DNA from: Astyanax mexicanus
Lineage: Eukaryota > Chordata > Actinopteri > Characiformes > Acestrorhamphidae
NCBI RefSeq assembly: GCF_023375975.1
Contig: NC_064422.1
Span: forward strand, 33,290,001-33,354,000
Reading direction: 5' to 3'
Length of the DNA stretch: 64,000 bases
Shown here: positions 1 through 11,570 of the stretch, in pieces
Position numbering within the stretch: the first letter of the stretch is position 1
How the letters are laid out: each line of letters begins with the position of its first letter
The notes under the pieces: model-generated
Database searches by the model: none
What the model was told of the DNA's origin: nothing
The model's input: only the letters and a program-made list of their open reading frames with translations
Position numbers and translations under genes: made by a program

Positions 1-799
1 AAGAACAGGGCTATCTGTACTATATGTACACAAACAATAAAGCACAAGTAAAATAATAGATAACATGGGCAGTGCATAGAAGATCAGAGACAAACAAAGG
101 GACAAGGCTGGCTGAGTATAATAGGAATGCATAAAAATTATAAGATCGCAGCCTTTTGGGACAGCAAGAATAAGCTTTTTAAAAAATATTTTAACCTGCT
201 TAAAATTGTGTAGAGAGTCAGTGAAAATGTAGCTGCATGATGATTTTTTCTCCAATCCATCCATCAATGAAGTCTGAGCACCACTGACTCAATTTGAATG
301 AAGACTAAAATAGGGAAATTGCAGACAAAGCTGAGGCATTTTCACACAAAGCCACTTTGGAACCAAATTATATAGGCCATGGCTCATTCTCGTCATCTGC
401 CTCTAACCTGGGGGAAAAAACGAGAAAAAAGGGTTTGATGGTTCATCTCTTTCATTCGTTTCCATACCAACAGGCTTTGGTTGGGATTGGCTGCAGCAGA
501 GGGGGTTAATGGGATTGGGAGCTGATGCCTTTGGGCTCGGCAGTTATGACAGACATCACCCCCGTAACGACTGTGTGCATGTGTTTGTGTGGGCATGAGC
601 ACATGTGTTTTTGCACATGAGTTCAGGCTGTGAGCAATGACTGGTAAAATTAGCTCTGATTCCCAGCAGACGTTTAAGACTCATTTTGGGATTTAGTGGC
701 GACATTAAACACATTTTTTTTCTATCATTGGTTTTAAAACATATTTCACATTTTTGAGCTTTTATATGCCAAAAACTTTTGCATATCTCGCCTAGGGGT

Positions 800-1715
800 A
801 GGGTGTCCCAATTCTTTTTGGTAGGATAGAGGGGTAGGGTGAAGTGTTATGGCTACATGGCCTCTAAATTGAGATTGGAAGCCAATAAAGGCACACAAGA
901 CAATTCTACACAAATTACTACTCAATACTACTTAAATGTATTATTTTCTTTGTTATAACAATTGCATTACCTAAGTTTAATGTAGTTACCAAGCCTAAAA
1001 ATCGCTTGTAGCATATTACAGTAACTAGCTAGCTAAATTTCCCATTCCACCTTAAATGCAGTTACATTGTGTCATCTAAAACTGCTGCATGATTTAATTT
1101 AGAATAGGAAAATTAAAATGAGAAGCTAGTAAATAGCTAACTTTTGCTCAGTATTACATATGAATTAAATCTCAACCTCACACTAAGAATCCTCAAAACT
1201 ATATTTCAAATACAACAAATATGGCAGTTTACAGTGAATCCATTGCTAGTTGTGAGTGTTTTCTGCTCAGAAAAAGTCAAGAAAAAGAAAAGGATATCAA
1301 TAAAGTGAATGCACAGTTACTTGAAAGTCACGTTTGTGACTAGAGATCAGTGTCTATCCCACGCTACAGGATACAGGATGAGTCATAAATATTAAATTTA
1401 ATATACTGAGTTATAAATATCATATTAACGATTCACAATTAGGGAGGCCTCGGCTGCTCTGGGGATTATAGACTTCACACACTACAGGATAATCTGGGAA
1501 GATCATGTTTATGATCACCCTGGAATTGGAAGAGTAGGGCCTTGTAGTGTGGGCCAGACATAATAAAGCAACATCCTTTTTTATTTATTTTTGGCAAACG
1601 GTCCCCCGTTTCTTAGAGGGAGGATTTCAACCACTTCCCCTTGTAACTCAGATGCACTCGAAAAAACAAGGGGTAAGGGGTACAAATGAAAAATAGGATT
1701 GGGCCCACGTCTCTC
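800..1715. mobile_element. Candidate MITE with GTGTCCCAATTC-type inverted ends
   Basis: The left end reads GGGTGTCCCAATTCTTTTT (about 801-819); near 1672-1712 the opposite strand reads GTGGGCCCAATCCTATTTTT, with a GGGGTAAGGGGTACAAATGA block beside it. These GGG..CCCAAT ends recur at termini of fish DNA transposons. Inside, near 1040, is a TTCCCATTCCACCTTAA arm that also occurs in the hAT-like element at 15561. No target duplication was found and the two ends may belong to different insertions. Apparent minus-strand ORFs at 1581-1872 lie in this repeat. Confidence 0.35.
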
Positions 1716-2544
1716 CACCACCCCAACCGAGAAAGACAAAGAAGTGTCTGAACAGGCCTGAAAATTTACAATGAGAGTTGAAAGGTACAGTCGGGAATTT
1801 AACTGTTGTGTTGCCATGACAACCACACCATAGCACCCCGGTAAGATCCTCATCTCCTCCTCTCTTCTTCACTCAGCTCCTCTCCGTTAAAGCCAGTGTT
1901 CAATGGGGGAGCAGATGAGCTGAAGCACTGAGGCAATAATGACTATAAAATTCAGTACATTAGTTCCAGTGAGGAGGTCAAGAGCGTGGGGGAAGAAAGC
2001 GTGTATTGAGAGAGTGTAATGTATGCAGGAGAGTGTGGGTGATATGACTCTACGGGTGGGTCACTGAGCGCATGCCACAAGCAGAAGGTCACTCATGGGG
2101 TTCCCAGCTGTTGTTTGTGTCTATTATAAGCAGGCATATTAGAGCTGTAGCCCATTAATTAGCTTTATGGGAATAGCCCTAACTAAACTAATATGTACTC
2201 TGTCACTTATAGCTATAGTTCTAATATGACAGGATATCCTTAAAAGATCTGAAAAAGGTCATTGGAAATTTCAGAATTTGCCTTAAAATTTCTTAAATCT
2301 CCTTCATTTTTTTTAAATCTCCCAAAAGATCTAAAAAAGCCACAGATAGTAAGTATAGTTTTGGCTTACTTTTTATGCATTGAATTTCACAGTTTCCAAA
2401 TGTGACATACAAGTTGTCCTACTGATTCAACACCAGACTAAATACCAGCAGACTGCTATTTTTAATGGCTCAGAGAGGTATTGGAGATATTTTCATTTCA
2501 TTCATTAGCTGCTCTAGCTATTTTATACAGTAGCTGTGTCTCAA

Positions 2545-2720
2545 AGTCAAGGCTGCATCCTAGGTGGGCTGCATTTCTCAGCCGCTACGTCATTGAAGGC
2601 TGTTCAAAAGTGAAGGACCCTTTGTAGGACCCTTATCTGAGAAATGTTCATAGTGATTTGAAGGGTGCAACTGATGTATCCTTTGTAGCCCTTGATTACC
2701 CACAATTCACTGTGCAAAGG
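2545..2720. repeat. Degenerate dispersed repeat fragment
   Basis: A block with AAGGCTGCATCCTAGGTGGG, then TATCCTTTGTAGCCCTTGAT and ACCCACAATTCACTGTGCAAAG. A diverged version of its latter half occurs at about 6490-6540 (CTGATGTATCCTTCTCAACC..ACCCACGATAAAATGCAAAG). Dispersal within the window supports a mobile origin; the family is not identified. Confidence 0.35.
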
Positions 2721-5700
2721 TAGAAAAAGAAAAACAGCACCACAAAAACTGGGTGAAAAATGTGGGAAAGGAAAGTTAGACAGAATACCGGAATGCAGCT
2801 CAATGCTAGCTAACAGCCAAACTCAGTAGTACACATGGATTGTGTTAACTGCAGATTTTTGATATCGGAATGATTTTACTGTGGCGTACATTCAGCTGTT
2901 TCGATATGATATGCATATGATGTCTGGTCTTCAGTTATGAGCTGTTTCATTCTCCACCATCACATTACAATGACAGAACTGTAGCTACAATAGTCAAAGG
3001 GCACCAAGAAAGGTGATTAATCAGCTTTAATTTTATTAACTGGTTATTTTTTTCTGTGATAAATGAATCCAAATTAATCCTTTAATTTAAAGGTCCTCAT
3101 TTCATTATTATCTCTCTCCTGCTTTCTTTCTCTCTCCTTTTCTCTGCTACACCAATAATAATTTGTCTCATCAGCGGAATAAGAACCAGCTCCTATTCTT
3201 TCTCGCTGTCTCATTTTTTCTTGCATTTTTACTACATCTTTGTTGTTTTCATGCTTAGTCTGCTATTTTTTTTTATTGCAAAGCCTCCAGGCTTTTTTAA
3301 CAGTTCTAATTCAGACCTTAAATTAGCATCTTAACAGTAGTAGGGAGAACAAATATTTAGATAAGCTGTAACTTTTTAATAACACAGAGCACTAAAACAG
3401 CAGCGTGCAATTAGGAAGGTTGGCTCTGGTCCCATATTAGTTTCTGCAGTGTTTGCTTGCTGATGTATAGTTTCCCTGTTGTAGATAACTATTTGTTCAT
3501 TTGTCCAATAGATGATTTTGTGGTGCCATTCATGCTTTCAGTGTTATCCTTGACCAAAAGATGCTATGTTGTTTGTATTATTTGAGACAAATGACTAGAT
3601 CAGTGATTGTATATAATTAAGGCTGTTGTAGTTCAGTTCCTTTCTGTATGCAACCACTGTCTGAACAATTGGGACCAGGGGCGGAGCCTGGTTTCTTTAG
3701 TAGACCCTTCCACTTCTTCTAGACCTTCTCAGACAGTTTAGAGTGCAATATAAAGGACCTGATCGACCAAAAGTGCAGTTTATATTTTAACACCTGATCT
3801 TCTGCTGTGAGAGAGATTAAAATAAGGAAAAAATGCTAATACTATATGCTAATTTAATACTATATCGACTTTTCTTACCAGAAAATAAATGTAACAGGAG
3901 CTTTGACCAAGACCAAAGACAAATACTATACAGTTTAGCATGTCAGACTACACTAACATAAACTGGCTATCTAGTAACTATTTGAATCAAAATGGTCATT
4001 TATCTCTACCATCAAACTTAACAAAAAGAAACTGCAAAGAGCTTTGTAAAGAGTGTCTGTTAATGCGACCAACAGCACAAAAACCACATGATCAATAATA
4101 ATATGATTGAACTAGCGGACTGACAGCTTGACAGCTCCAACTCCAGCTCCTCCATTTAAAATCAGATAAATAGAGGTCCAGCTGGTGTTCAGTCTTTAGC
4201 ATCCTTACAAAACAATGAAAGGAATCCTTTGAAAAGGTATTTATTTAGTTACTTAAAATAAGATATTTTCAAATTTCAATGAAAAAGTGAGCTAGGTGAT
4301 TCATTGTCCTTGATGTGATTTATCTGATATGCTTTGTATACAGCACATGTAAGGGTGCACAAGCAGATAATGCAGCATAAAACAAGCAAAGATATGTTTA
4401 TTTGCTCGAAATTATTTTGGTATCATCAGAGGACTTCTTTCTGTTTACTGTTTTTCATCAGATGTGTAATATATGCAAATGAATCACTTAATTAGATGTC
4501 TGAGGAAAGCCAGCATTACGAAACTGGACCCACAGCTTGATATATTTATGCAAAGTTGGGAAGTATGACTTTGTTTTTTTATTATGACTTTATTAGTTAT
4601 TTTTTAGATAATATTGGTCTTTAACTAATAATAGGGCAACTCTTTGTGCTGACAGCAGCGAGCTGGCAATGAGATTTTCATGAACTGCAGTTATTTTTTC
4701 TCCAGACCTACCTTTTTGGTCAATGCATGCAGTATAGTCACAATCAGTAACAAAAATGGCAACTTGCTCTTACAGCCTAAAACATTGAGACCAAGCAGTC
4801 AAAAATTATATTAAATAATTTGCGAGAAGGTAGCATATGCTGTAATGACTACATATTGGTGGTGATTGAGAAGAAAAACACCCAATATGCAAATAGTGGT
4901 GCCAGGAGAAGGATGTCAGCACTACCAGTTGTTTCGTTCATTGTATCTCAGTGTAATGTTTGTAAAAGCAGCTTTACACAGTAGAATGTTGCACTACCTC
5001 TCCTCTTTCAAATAGTCATATCTGCTAGTTTTCTTTTGCCTTTACTTTTGTAGTACTACTTAATTGCTGTTTTCTGAACACTGGAAATTGTGAGCTGAAA
5101 ATGGTTTGGAAGTGTGTTTTTATATTCGTTCTCAGATTTGTGGGCTTTGTTTAGCTTTAATTTTTAGATACTCAGCCAGCTGCCTAAAGGAAAGCATGGT
5201 TGTTGAATTGTCTTCTGTCTACTCCCGACAGGAGTTAAGTAGACTTTTAACCTCTCTGTTGGTGCCCATCATCAGCGACTGTGGGAAAGATTTATACTTT
5301 CAACAAAAAGCTTCTTTATTCAAGCATTGAACAGCAGTCTTCAGATAATGAAAGCCTTCAAACAGTAATGTGCGAGGGTGGTAGGCATTTACAGCTGTCT
5401 GTTGACTACTGTGTTAGATGACCTGAATGACCTGGACGTTTCCTTAAACTACACTGGAAAAAAATAAAACACGACTGTTGGCTATTAACTAGCTAGTGAA
5501 TTTAAAGAGAAGAACTGTGTTCATGCATATGGCAAGTAAACTTGTGCAGACCCTTTCTCATGGTAGAAGCATATGCTACACTCTTTGACATCAAATGTTT
5601 TCAGGCTAGAGGCAGCCTAATAGGGTACTAGAGCCTCTTTTAGTTGTGCAGTGTACCTCACAATTTTTTTCCTTTCATTCTAATGTTGTAATCCTTTACA

Positions 5701-5836
5701 TATCACCATTACATTCACACATGTGAAGATTTGTTCCATTCTTTCTTTTTCTTTTTGTCAATGAGTATAATTGACATTGTCTTGCATGAATAAGCTTTAA
5801 AGTAAAGAAACCTTTGTATTGTGGTGGAAATACCTG

Positions 5837-6449
5837 TGACGATTAATAAAGACAAATATTAAGTTCTGAGTCGTGTCAGATGAGTAACAAGTTTTTATTA
5901 ATGCAAATTATTGAGAGTACAATCAGTCATGAAATCATCACGCTCTGAAGGTGCTCTGAGAGTAACAGTTTCTCAGAGCCGTTATTTATCCCCGCTCCGC
6001 TGTATCCGGAACCGTAAACCATATATGGACATAGGGTTTCCGCTTGCAACAGCATCCTTCAAATCTCCCTTCTATCCCAAGACAGAATCTCCCTTCTGTT
6101 CCCAGACAGAGTTGTTAGGGTTGTTTCTCGTCAGAAATGTCAGCATAACCTCTTCACGTTCACATCCTGGTGTTTACCCAAAATGGTTATCAGACAAGGT
6201 TTCTCTGCTAGCTAGCATGTACACAAATGTCGGAATGACCTAAAGAGTAACTCTGCAAAACGAGCTAATATGAAGTGAATTACCACTGTGAATATTAAGT
6301 GTGATTAAGCACATCTAATAAAATAACCATGCATACAAATGATCACATCTAGTGAAATGAACATGCATAAAATTATTACATTTGTCATAACAAGGTGGTT
6401 AGGTGGTTATAATCGTAATAACATGGTGATAATGAAATTTCCCACGTCA
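5837..6449 (-). mobile_element. Candidate solo LTR, minus strand
   Basis: Read on the minus strand it starts TGACGTGGGAAATT and ends AATCGTCA, with 5-bp inverted ends TGACG/CGTCA. It carries a TATA-like ATAAATA (5983-5989) in a GC-richer core and an AATAAA about 90 bases further (5894-5899), the spacing expected of U3-R of a long terminal repeat. No internal retroelement sequence follows. A matching target duplication was not found, so a non-autonomous DNA element is the alternative. The 110-codon + strand ORF at 5911-6243 lies inside it and has no known domain. Confidence 0.4.
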
Positions 6450-6957
6450 CTATACAACCAAGAAATGCAGCATTAGGATTTGGAGGACACAGCTGATGTA
6501 TCCTTCTCAACCTTCAAATACCCACGATAAAATGCAAAGAGAGCAAGGGGAAAACCATGCACCATGAACATTTTGCAAGGAAAAACGTAAAATGTTCATT
6601 TTCATAATTTGTCTCTTCATAATGTTAAGAGTTGAAATAACATTAATTATACACAACAGTGTCAACACTTGAGGTAACCACAAAGCCTTGTTAGGTTGTT
6701 CCATAGTATATGTGACCAACAGTCACCCAAGGATCCAGTCCACTTTGACTGCAGCCTAGGCTTTAAAATGCAGCTAAAACCTTACAACTTCCACAGACCT
6801 GGGTGTTTCCAAGCTGTCCCTTGAGGTTAAACTTGAAGAGTCATGGATTGTATCTATCTATCCATCCATTCCCCCACTCCCCCTGCTGCCCACTTTTTAA
6901 AATTTGTCTTGATAATTGTGATTGCATTGGATGAAGATGAGGGACAGTGGAAGGGGG

Positions 6958-8252
6958 GATCTCACAGATGCTATGCCAACATCTAGCAGGTTTAATATCT
7001 GGACCAGTTGTTAACTACATGCAGCCAATCTAATCTCTAAGAGATCCAGTATGTGGATTAGGATGCTATCTGTCCTATCTTGACTGTCTAGCCTAGGCTT
7101 TGGAACATTGCTAAGACCAAACCTCACAACTTTAACTATTCACTATGGAAAGTAATGAAATGCATCATGATTTATGATTTTACTTTGCCCAGAACCCTTA
7201 TTTCTTTCTTGCTTGCTTTATGCATCTATCACACACCCCCTCTCTCTTTTCTGATTTTGTTGACCACAGCAATCGTGTAGAGCAGTATGTGGATTGGGAC
7301 ACCGCCAGCATTTATGCTCAGCACTGGAGGAATATGAGGGAAGGTGGGGAGGGTAAGTGACCCTACATCACATCACACACATTAATGCCTGGTTCACACT
7401 ACACAATTTTAGGTGGGTTTTACAGTTGCTGACTGTGTTAGTTGCCGGCTACTCTGAGGCATTCTCTCTCTGTGCTGGCTCAGTGGCGTAGTGTAAACTA
7501 CTTAAAGGTGCCGTCGGCAACAATCTTTCTTCAGTCACAGATTCTCAGCAAACATCTGGCAGATTTAATATCTGGACCATACTTACTATGAGTCAAAAGC
7601 ATTTACTACATACAATCAATTTGATCTCTTAAAGATCCAGTATGTGTATTAGGATGCTGCCTGTCCTACCTTAACTGTCTATCCTAGGATTTGAAACATT
7701 ACTAAGACAACACCTCACAACTTTAACTATTATCCATGGAGAGTAATGCGATTCACCGTGTTTAATGATTTTAGTCTGTCCAGAGCCCTTCTTTCTTTCT
7801 TTTTTTCTTATCCATCTATCCCACACCCCTTCTCTCTTTTTTTGATTTTGTTGACCACAGCACTAATGTGGAGCAGTATGTGGATTGGGACGCTGCCAGT
7901 AACACAGTTAGATTTATGCTCAGCACTGGGGGAAGATGAGGGAAGGAGGGGTGAATGACCGTACATCACATCACACTCATTTACCTACACCAGGTCTTGA
8001 CTGCAGCCTAGGGTTTGAAACATTATAAAAACAATACCTCACAACTTATAAAAAATATGGATGTTCCCAAAGCATCTCGTGAGCTAACAATTCAAGTACA
8101 ATGGACTGTCACTGTAGTGTGGAGCAGTATGTGGATTGGGACAGTGCCAGTTACACAGTTAGATTTATGTCCAGCACTGGGAGGGGGGGAGAGGGACGTG
8201 GGGGGTGGGGGGTATTGAGTGACCCTACATCACATCACACACATTAACCTGC
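6958..8252. repeat. Imperfect tandem triplication upstream of the prss12 promoter
   Basis: Three diverged copies: A about 6958-7386, B about 7533-7984, C about 7995-8252 (lacking the first part). Shared landmarks are AATATCTGGACCA (A, B), GATCCAGTATGTG (A, B), CTCACAACTT (all), GAGCAGTATGTGGATTGGGA (all) and GACC(C/G)TACATCACATCACAC (all). A 140-bp insertion-like segment (7387-7530, starting GCCTGGTTCACACTACACAA) lies between A and B. A relic of the unit's start is seen near 6740. Small ORFs in this area are repeat-derived. Confidence 0.8.
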
Positions 8253-8269
8253 AGAAGGTCTGAGACTGA

Positions 8270-8523
8270 GGAGGAGGAGGAGGAGGAAGAGGCTCGCTTC
8301 ATCACGCAGCGTCACTCACTTCTTCTTTGGCAACCAAAGCCGCGCCCACTACCGGAGCCGTTAACAGCGGCTAACAACAGCACAGAGCACGCACATACAG
8401 GCACACACACATACGCGCGCGCCACCCGGACCCGTACTCATACATACTCGCTCGAGTGGGAACCCAGGAGGAGGGCGCGCGCGGTACGCGAGCATGAGCG
8501 CGAGCCGCAGGGCGCGGTAGAGG
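8270..8523 (+). promoter_or_regulatory. prss12 proximal promoter and 5' UTR, GC-rich
   Basis: A sudden switch from AT-rich DNA to a GC- and CpG-rich block that continues through exon 1 to about 8900. Visible elements are a GGAGGAGGA run (8268-8287), a palindromic TTTGGCAACCAAA sequence near 8325 (NF1- or RFX-like), and CCGCGCCCAC (GC/KLF-type box, about 8340). No convincing TATA box, so this is probably a dispersed CpG promoter; the exact transcription start cannot be read. Confidence 0.6.
8494..8520 (+). promoter_or_regulatory. uORF of 8 codons in the prss12 leader
   Basis: ATG at 8494 opens MSASRRAR and stops at TAG 8518-8520, three bases before the main ATG at 8524. The uATG has A at -3, so it could be recognised. 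It would be in the mRNA only if transcription starts upstream of 8494, which is inferred. Such a close uORF could dampen translation or force reinitiation. Confidence 0.5.
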
Positions 8524-8598
8524 ATGGAGCGGAGCGCGCGGGAGTTGCTGGCGCTGGCCGCCCTCTGCTGCTGCGCGGGGCTGCCGGCGGTGCACCAG
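8524..8598 (+). CDS. prss12: prss12 exon 1: start codon and signal peptide
   Basis: Encodes residues 1-25, beginning MERSARELLALAALCC. The charged start followed by a Leu/Ala/Cys-rich core is a typical secretory signal peptide, with likely cleavage near AGLPA. The start was chosen because the ATG has a strong context (A at -3, G at +4), no upstream in-frame ATG exists before a stop, and the frame runs into a good donor (CAG/GTACGA) at phase 0. The exon lies inside the GC-rich promoter region. An 8-codon uORF ends just in front of it. Confidence 0.88.
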
Positions 8599-11522
8599 GT
8601 ACGAGCTGCTCTATTACACCCTATATAGAGAAAGAGAGAGAGAGAGAGTGGAGGGAAAGCATGCTTTAAAACAATGCACAGCGGTCTGTACAGTGCATGA
8701 CGCCCTCGAGCCTCGCTGCCGAGCTCACGAGCGTCCGGGCTGCACCTTTAAAACGCTCAAAGTGGCCCTTTTTCACGCGCTGCCTGTGGGCTATAGCGCA
8801 GCAGCTCGCGAGTGGCAGGCATTGTTCAGGGGGGGATAGGAGGGAACGTTCACGGCCACCACGCCTGTAATGAGGGAGGAAACATCGTGTCGCTCCGCGT
8901 TGGGGGGCTTTGCTGCTTGTTTTAACTGGCATGTGTGTGTTAAAGCTCTGATTTGGAGCCAAAACGCACAGTTTCTTTGTGATTAGTGGAGCCCCAGTCA
9001 GTTACTGCAGGTTGGAGACCATAATGAAGCCTCGCAATCATCACACTCCTTGACCCATATTTAAGTGCAGAGCTGGTGCATTTGATGAGAGTGCTAAATA
9101 GGGCTGGGCAAGATATAGTAAATTATAGTAAATAACTGTCTTATACTAGATACTTAAATTGTATATCATAAATATCATAAAATATCGTACCTGCAACACA
9201 GCAGTTACCATCTTTTTCTGTGTGTTTATTTTCTATAAAAAGAACACATATGGCTTTTTGTGTGGAAATGGTCTGAGCCAGAATGCACTCAGCAGAGTAC
9301 AGTCTTTATGCAATTAATGGGATAGTAACATTTAAATTAAAAAAGCAGCAGGATGACTTTATTCACCATCTCAAACAGCACAAATCTAACGCATTTTACT
9401 GAGTCAGTGGCATAGCACATGGTATATTCTTTGTGATAAGCACCAGATAAAATCAAGTGTACACCAGGTATTTAGGGTGATCACCAGATATTAGGTGGCC
9501 CAGTGTCTGATGTTCACCACATAGTATTTGCTTCTCATCTGATACTACCTGGTGCTCGCCATAAAGTGTTGGGTGCTTACTGCTTAGTATCTGGTGCTCA
9601 TCATATAGCAAACAAAATATCTCTTGCTCTCTACATAGTATGTGAGGCTCACCCTATATTTTCTCCATCTTACCAAATAGTATCTAGTGCTTACTACATA
9701 GTGTCTGGTGCTCAGCACATAGTATCTGGTGCTCACCATGCTAATAAAATTTGGTTCTCATAACTTAGCGTCTGGTGCTCATCAAATAATATCTGGTGCT
9801 CACTACTTCACTTCTGGTGTTAACCACTTAGTATCTGCTGTTCACCTCATAGTATCTTGTGCTCACTACATCTTATCTGGTGATCACCAAATGTATTTAC
9901 CTGAAAAAAAATACACAGTGTCCATTCAGTGGCTTTTGTAAGAATACAACTGTTCTATGTTTATTATTTAAAAATATATGATATTACTATTAAATATTAA
10001 TTTTTTATTAATTAATACAATTTTTATTAATAATTATTAATATTAAATATTTACTATTTATGTGTCTTATAAGATTTATCAGCTTGATTGAAAGATATGT
10101 CACTGAATTGAGTGATGAACACTAAAATAAAATGAAAAAAGAAGTGCCTAAGAAAAAGGTGCTTGTCTTAGATATTTAAATGTGCACAGTGAGTAAGGAG
10201 AATTGTATTATTATTATTAACTGTACCACTCAGCCTAGGTGTGTTTATGCACGGCACATCAGTAATGATATAATCAGTCTGATCGATGTGTGTGTAATCC
10301 TTTCACTTCGGCTCATAGAGAACACGACTGCTGTATCCGAACATCTGTTGGGGGCGGCGAAAACTACGGTAGTGTGTGAAGATATTAATAAGCAATATGC
10401 CTGCTATGTGCTGTTGAGTTAGACTTTTGCTCTTCATCCTGGCTGATTGTATTCTACTGATAAATCTACCGAAGGATTTGGGGGGACAGAGTTATTGCAG
10501 TTTAGAGAATTGAATTAATCCTACTATTTAAATTAGGGCTGCACAATATATTGGTTTAGCATTATCACCTCTGCAGTGCACATTCAGTAGTCACAAAAGG
10601 CAAATGACACACTTTGCTTGATACAAATAGAAAAAATGCACTATACTCATTTTCTACCAGAGACAGGTAATAGCTGTCCAATATAATTCATTTTATTACA
10701 AAATTGGATATACAGAGGGCAATTATTAATATGCAACATGGTCTGTTCAATAAATTGATTAACTAATTTGTTTCTGTATTTGCAGAACACCCAAATACTG
10801 CAGTTAGGGCTGGCCATCATGACTAAAACCTCATATCGCTATATATATATTTTAGTAAGGATGCACTAGAAGGATAATAGAATTACATCAGTATCGGCCA
10901 ATAATTGCTTTTTTTTTTAATCAATGGCATCTGTCGATAAAGTCAATATTTCAAACCGATACTTACTGACATTTATTGTATACTGGAAAGGACCAAGTGA
11001 TGCTGGCTGCCCTTCTACAATTGGCCAACGCTGGTCACACTACATTAAAGTTCATTGTTTAAATTATTTTTATTTATTTTTATTATATTTTTATAGTTCT
11101 AAAGTTATTAAGTTATACCAGGGTGTCTAGTCTCTTTGTTTGTCATAAATGTGTATGCCATATACAAAATGATCCAATATGATGAAGGCATTTACAAAGT
11201 ACATTGTTTTATAAAGTATAAGTAACATCATAAATAAAATATATGGTATTTAAATAGTAAATTGTTGACTAAAAATGCTGCTCCTTTTATTATGATGTTT
11301 TTATGATATAGTTTGCACAAGATTGTATTCTATTTAGTGTCATCCCTCTGGAACTCTTTCTACACAGTTTTTGAAACCAAGTTGCTCTCAGATGATAACC
11401 AGGTTTTTATATACAGTTTTAAATAGTTTCAAATATATCAATTATATGTATAATATAGCCCTTATTGCAAGGTCATTGTTTTTCCGTTATTTATTATTTT
11501 GCCCCTTTAGTATAAAACATTA

Positions 11523-11570
<48 letters not shown>

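Larger units (their letters stand above)
1..5830. other. Upstream gene-free DNA
   Basis: AT-rich sequence with only short ORFs lacking recognisable domains or splice-consistent coding blocks. It contains the MITE-like remnants listed separately (about 800-1715 and 2545-2720). Nothing else is recognised. Confidence 0.6.

Noticed and set aside
5911..6243. 110-codon + strand ORF
   Set aside because: Lies within the candidate LTR, antisense to it, with no recognisable domain and no splice context.
8371..8595. 74-codon minus-strand ORF over prss12 exon 1
   Set aside because: GC-rich antisense shadow of the signal-peptide exon and leader; low-complexity Arg/Ala composition.
9503..9941. Apparent heptad-repeat protein genes
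   Set aside because: Explained by the 21-bp period of a minisatellite inside an intron; copies are decayed without codon bias.
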